From Azolla caroliniana (lineage: Eukaryota > Polypodiophyta): a stretch of 64,000 nt of DNA. This document shows, piece after piece, positions 60,453-64,000 of the stretch (its first letter is position 1; each line of letters begins with the position of its first letter). Both the position numbers and the translations under genes were made by a program. Where the stretch lies: positions 2,976,001 to 3,040,000 of the forward strand of contig JBHGNT010000016.1 of the NCBI GenBank assembly GCA_043228905.1, written 5' to 3'. Below the pieces are notes generated by a model that did no database searches, was not told the DNA's origin, and worked only from the letters and a program-made list of their open reading frames with translations.

Positions 60453-61148
60453 AAGGGAAAATAAGTAATGAAATTGATTTTGCTTTTAAATTTTGATCAA
60501 AGTTCCCCTTGTCACCTAGGGTGGGTTAGGTTTAGGTTGCCTTTCACCTGTCATGCTTATTTTGAAAAAAGTGGAGGTTTGGCTTTTTAAAAAATGATTA
60601 AAATTGTTATTCATATTCTCCAAGAGGGGTTGCTTGCATTGATCTAAACCCTAAATCCTAAACCTTTCAAAATCGAAGATGCATTGTCCTAACAGGTAGC
60701 TCAAATATAAGACTATTAGGTGTGAGACTTTAGAGAAAATTTGGATCTAATTTGGGCCTTTTAGAAAGGAGGATATTTGAAATATTCCTTTATGAAGTTT
60801 GTAGCAACAATGGGTTGAAGTGGACAAGCTTGTAAATTACATCGTGGAATTAACATGTGTTTGTTTAAAGGCTAAACAGGACCACTAGGGACTTGAACCA
60901 AAGAAGATGATGTCCTTTATGAAGGGTCATGGTTTTGGGGCAATGCGAGTTGGCATGTCGTTGTGCGTTTGATGATCTTTTGTTTCTTGATTTGTGTATG
61001 TATGTTCACTTGGGAGCACATGGTCTTTGTGTGAAAACGTAATCCTACATTTCATGATCAAGTGTGTTGGAGCATGTAAATACAAATGAAGTGTGCTCAT
61101 ATGGAGTTGAATTAGTGAAGTATGTATAATGAGTGATAGGATTCACGG
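60453..61148. other. Spacer between two hAT elements
   Basis: AT-rich, no gene or repeat recognised. Confidence 0.5.
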
Positions 61149-61156
61149 GGTATATA

Positions 61157-61735
61157 CAGTGTTGGGCAAAGTCCTAGGAACAGTGTCAACGTTCCGGTTG
61201 GGTTGGGACATTTGCCGGTCAAGGTGGGGGGAAGTCGGAACTGATTCCGGTTAGAATTTCCCCAAAACCGGAATCTAGCCGGTTAATGTTTTTGTAACCG
61301 GCTATTTATGCATTTTTTTAAAAAAATGTTTAAAAAAACAATTTTCCCTATTTCCCCCTCTTTCGTTGTGTTTTCCTTGTTTGTTTTCCCCCTCTGGCTC
61401 CACTCTCGAATCCCTCTTTTTCATGTTTTCCCTCTCTTTTCATGTTTGTCTGTATTACCTCTTCTCAATTGCCAATCCTTATGACTCGAAAGTCGAGACT
61501 TGACAATCCATACACAAGTAATCGCATATATTATCAATTGTTTACAAATATTGACATCAATCTGTACATTCGTTGGGGACCTGACTGATGCTGACAAATC
61601 CTCTATAATTGGTTATGAAGAAGAAAAAACAGTGGAGGAGGAACAACAACGGTGGAGGTAGGGTATGATGCATTATTTAATTAATTAGTGTTAATTTAGT
61701 TAATAACTAGTCTCTGTATAAAAAAAAAATAGAAC

Positions 61736-61778
<43 letters not shown>

Positions 61779-61874
61779 CCCGTCTTACTTGGCTTTCGTT
61801 GTTGTTGATTATGGCGGGCTTTTGTGTAGTGTTAATTTAGTTAATAACTAGTCTATGTATAGAAACATTAGAAC

Positions 61875-61928
<54 letters not shown>

Positions 61929-62220
61929 CCCCGTCTTACTTGGCTTCCCCTGTTGTTGATTATGGCGGGCTTTTGTGTACATATATACATATGCATAACA
62001 ACCTAGATATGAAGAAGGAGAAGAAGGAGAAGAAGAAGAAGAAGAAGGTGATGGTGATGATAATGCAGATGGATTCGTGTAAGGGAAATTGTTGAGTTTC
62101 TTGATGTGTAGATTTTACTACCCTATATGTAGTATAACGCAGCATTGACGAAGATTCGATACCACTCCCTTCGTTAGATATCTTTTTTATTATTACCTAA
62201 GCTACCCATTGACACAACAT

Positions 62221-62264
<44 letters not shown>

Positions 62265-63079
62265 AGCTTCAAGATACGGTTATCAACGATGACTCCACCC
62301 AAGGTAGACTAGATTTAGAATGTTTTGTAAGAGAACACGAAATATGCGTGGGATTCAGAAATCACCATTGGTCAAGACATAGAGATAATTCAAAGTCATC
62401 ATGCATCAATGTTGTGTTGAGGTCAAGGTCTAACATCAAGAATGATTGACTGATTGTGTGTGTGTGTGTGTGTGTGTGGAGAATGTATGTGGAAGCCACT
62501 TATAGTTGGTTTTTCAAAATCTAGTTGATTGGCGGTTGGTGAATCACCAACTTCCCCACTTCAAATTGTAGCATTGGAAGATATTCAAAATTAGCATCCA
62601 AAATGTATCGCAAAGCTTTTCAAACATTCGAATTTTGAGTATGAATAACCAAAGTACCAAATGCCATGATTTTTTGCTTGGATAGGAGAGGCTAATTTCC
62701 TAGAAATGTATCTGTACATTGTAAACAACTTAGATGTAAACGTGATATGAATAGTATTGAAGCTTGAAATATTTGTGTGGCTGCCAATGGCATCCGATAT
62801 CGAGCCTCAAAATCAAGTCTTTGGCCATCACGATGGTAAATGGTTCATTAAGAAAACATAATGTGATAAAAGCTCTTGAATTTGATTAAAATGTTTCATT
62901 AGTTTGATATAATTGGATGTGGCAATTTTTTTTTGCTATGTGCGATTTATTTTTTTTAACATGTTCCGGTTAACATTATTACTCGTAGGAAAGTGGCCGG
63001 TTAAAATTTTTAATTTCCAGTTAGGATCATAAGTAGCAGGAAAAATTCCGGTAGGGTCTAGAAACTTTGCCCAACACTG
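61157..63079. mobile_element. Non-autonomous hAT element, 1.9 kb
   Basis: Terminal inverted repeats CAGTGTTGGGCAAAGT and ACTTTGCCCAACACTG are perfect over 16 bp, and the 8-bp target duplication ggtatata is perfect (61149-61156, 63080-63087). Subterminal CCGGTT motifs cluster at both ends. The interior has a 141-bp tandem duplication, two (AG)n runs and AC and TG microsatellites (62222-62260, 62455-62478). No transposase or hAT dimerisation domain is seen. Confidence 0.88.
61688..61978. repeat. 141-bp tandem duplication with (AG)n cores
   Basis: gtgttaatttagttaataac at 61688 recurs at 61829. Each copy contains an (AG)n run followed by ccccgtcttacttggctt and tgattatggcgggcttttgt. Confidence 0.85.
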
Positions 63080-63087
63080 GGTATATA

Positions 63088-64000
63088 TAACTTATGTATC
63101 TATGTTGTCATGAAGTTACATGCGTGCATGTGAAATCCATTGGGGACTTGAACTAGAGACAATGGAAATGCCGAGCTCTCGATGATAGAGTTCCTGATGA
63201 TGTCAATATTTCTCAAAGAGTACAAACCACTTAGATTTCTAGTATGAGTGTAAGTTTGTTTTCATGTGCATATAATATTAATTATGTAAGTATTTATATA
63301 TCCGAATATGTTGTGATTTTATTTGTGTGTGTGGGTAAGTGTGCGAGCTCAATTGCATGGATGTATATGTATTTGTCGATGTGAATAATGAAATGTGAAT
63401 GTGCAAGAGTAGATGTAAATGTATTTTCGTTTTTCTTTTTATTTATATGGGAAGTAAATTTTTTTATTATAAATATGTTTGAATTAGTGTACTGTGTGAG
63501 TAGGCAAAAGTATGTTTATATAGCATGCTTTGGATACATGCATGCTCGCCACCTCATAGGCACGCATGCTCGCGATTTGTCATTCATGCAAGCATGCCAC
63601 TTGGCATTCATACAAGCATGACACTTGGTAATCATGCGTTAGCCTATGCGGTGGTAACGTTTGACACTATTAGATATATTTCTTCATGATCTAATATAAG
63701 AATTTACAATTTAATAAATGTAATATGATGTATCCTAGTGGTTGAAGCTACACATTATCTTTGACGAGGTCATGGGTTTGAATCCTTATCACAAGTCTTG
63801 GAGTTTTGGTATATGTTCATGACAGTTATGGGGAGAGAAAAGAACGCGTGAAAGTGTTGAATTCTGGAGAGAGCAAATGTTGTGAATCAAGAGGGTCTGC
63901 GACATCAATTATGACAAGAGGTGACATGGTCGTCGATCGTTGAGACGTTGCACCGAAACTCAAGGATATCCCCCTTGACGCTCTGATTGTGAACTGGTCT
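63088..64000. other. Spacer at window end
   Basis: No gene is visible. A gcatgctcgc / caagcatgcca-type repeat lies at 63535-63640. A tRNA-like head is at 63729-63790. Confidence 0.45.
63729..63790 (+). repeat. tRNA-like SINE head
   Basis: cctagtggttgaagc (A-box-like) is followed 30-odd nt later by gggtttgaatcc (B-box-like), with gaggtcatg just before the B box, similar to the gypsy LTR sequence aagaggttatg ggttcgattcc. Confidence 0.45.

Noticed and set aside
61157-63079. Search for an encoded hAT transposase
   Set aside because: Only short frames made of microsatellite or unrelated sequence; no DDE or hAT dimerisation motif.

Overview
This is nuclear DNA from a flowering plant. The evidence is intron-split plant genes (a FLYING SAUCER-type RING E3 ligase, a ubiquitin-like/LRR protein of the Arabidopsis At2g30105 type, a DUF3455 protein and a BAHD acyltransferase), AT-rich spacers, and Ty1/copia, Ty3/gypsy, LINE and hAT elements. 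The sequence alone does not fix the species or family.

Layout. 110-5731 (+): the last 12 visible exons of a transmembrane RING-H2 E3 ligase whose 5' end lies outside the window; its largest visible intron holds a dead LINE fragment. 5732-15064: spacer with tRNA-Leu-like sequences, a hAT-type MITE (10080-10414) and short tandem duplications. 15065-25580 (-): an 11-exon Ubl-LRR gene with a closed 402-codon frame and a 7-kb first intron that contains a copia-type solo LTR and a degenerate tandem repeat. 25833-42800: a four-level nest of LTR retroelements beginning about 250 bp upstream of that gene's ATG. 42801-52002: spacer with a tRNA-like tandem array and a LINE pseudogene. 52003-54511 (+): a secreted double-DUF3455 protein. 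57933-59435 (-): a BAHD acyltransferase. 60016-63079: two more hAT-type elements with perfect 8-bp target duplications.

The nest can be read exactly from target-site duplications. A 1.4-kb non-autonomous LTR element with a tRNA-Ala primer site (25833-42800) was hit by a copia element lacking RT/RNase H (27016-42577, + strand). Its 3' LTR was hit by a second copia element (30957-42507, - strand) that carries a long C-terminal extension. That element was hit by a Ty3/gypsy element (35054-40656, + strand) whose LTRs differ at one site in about 522. LTR divergence increases outward, as nesting requires.

The most interesting object is the innermost gypsy element. It has no tRNA primer site. Instead, the 11 nt at its predicted mRNA 5' end (33 nt downstream of the TATA box) are perfectly complementary to the 11 nt starting 2 nt after the 5' LTR, which is the self-priming layout of fission yeast Tf1 and vertebrate sushi elements. 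Gag and Pol are separate frames joined by an in-frame -1 slippery heptamer (GTTAAAC) two codons before the gag stop. The LTR also carries a perfect Pol III B box in a tRNA-like sequence, and the element's two ends are structurally odd.
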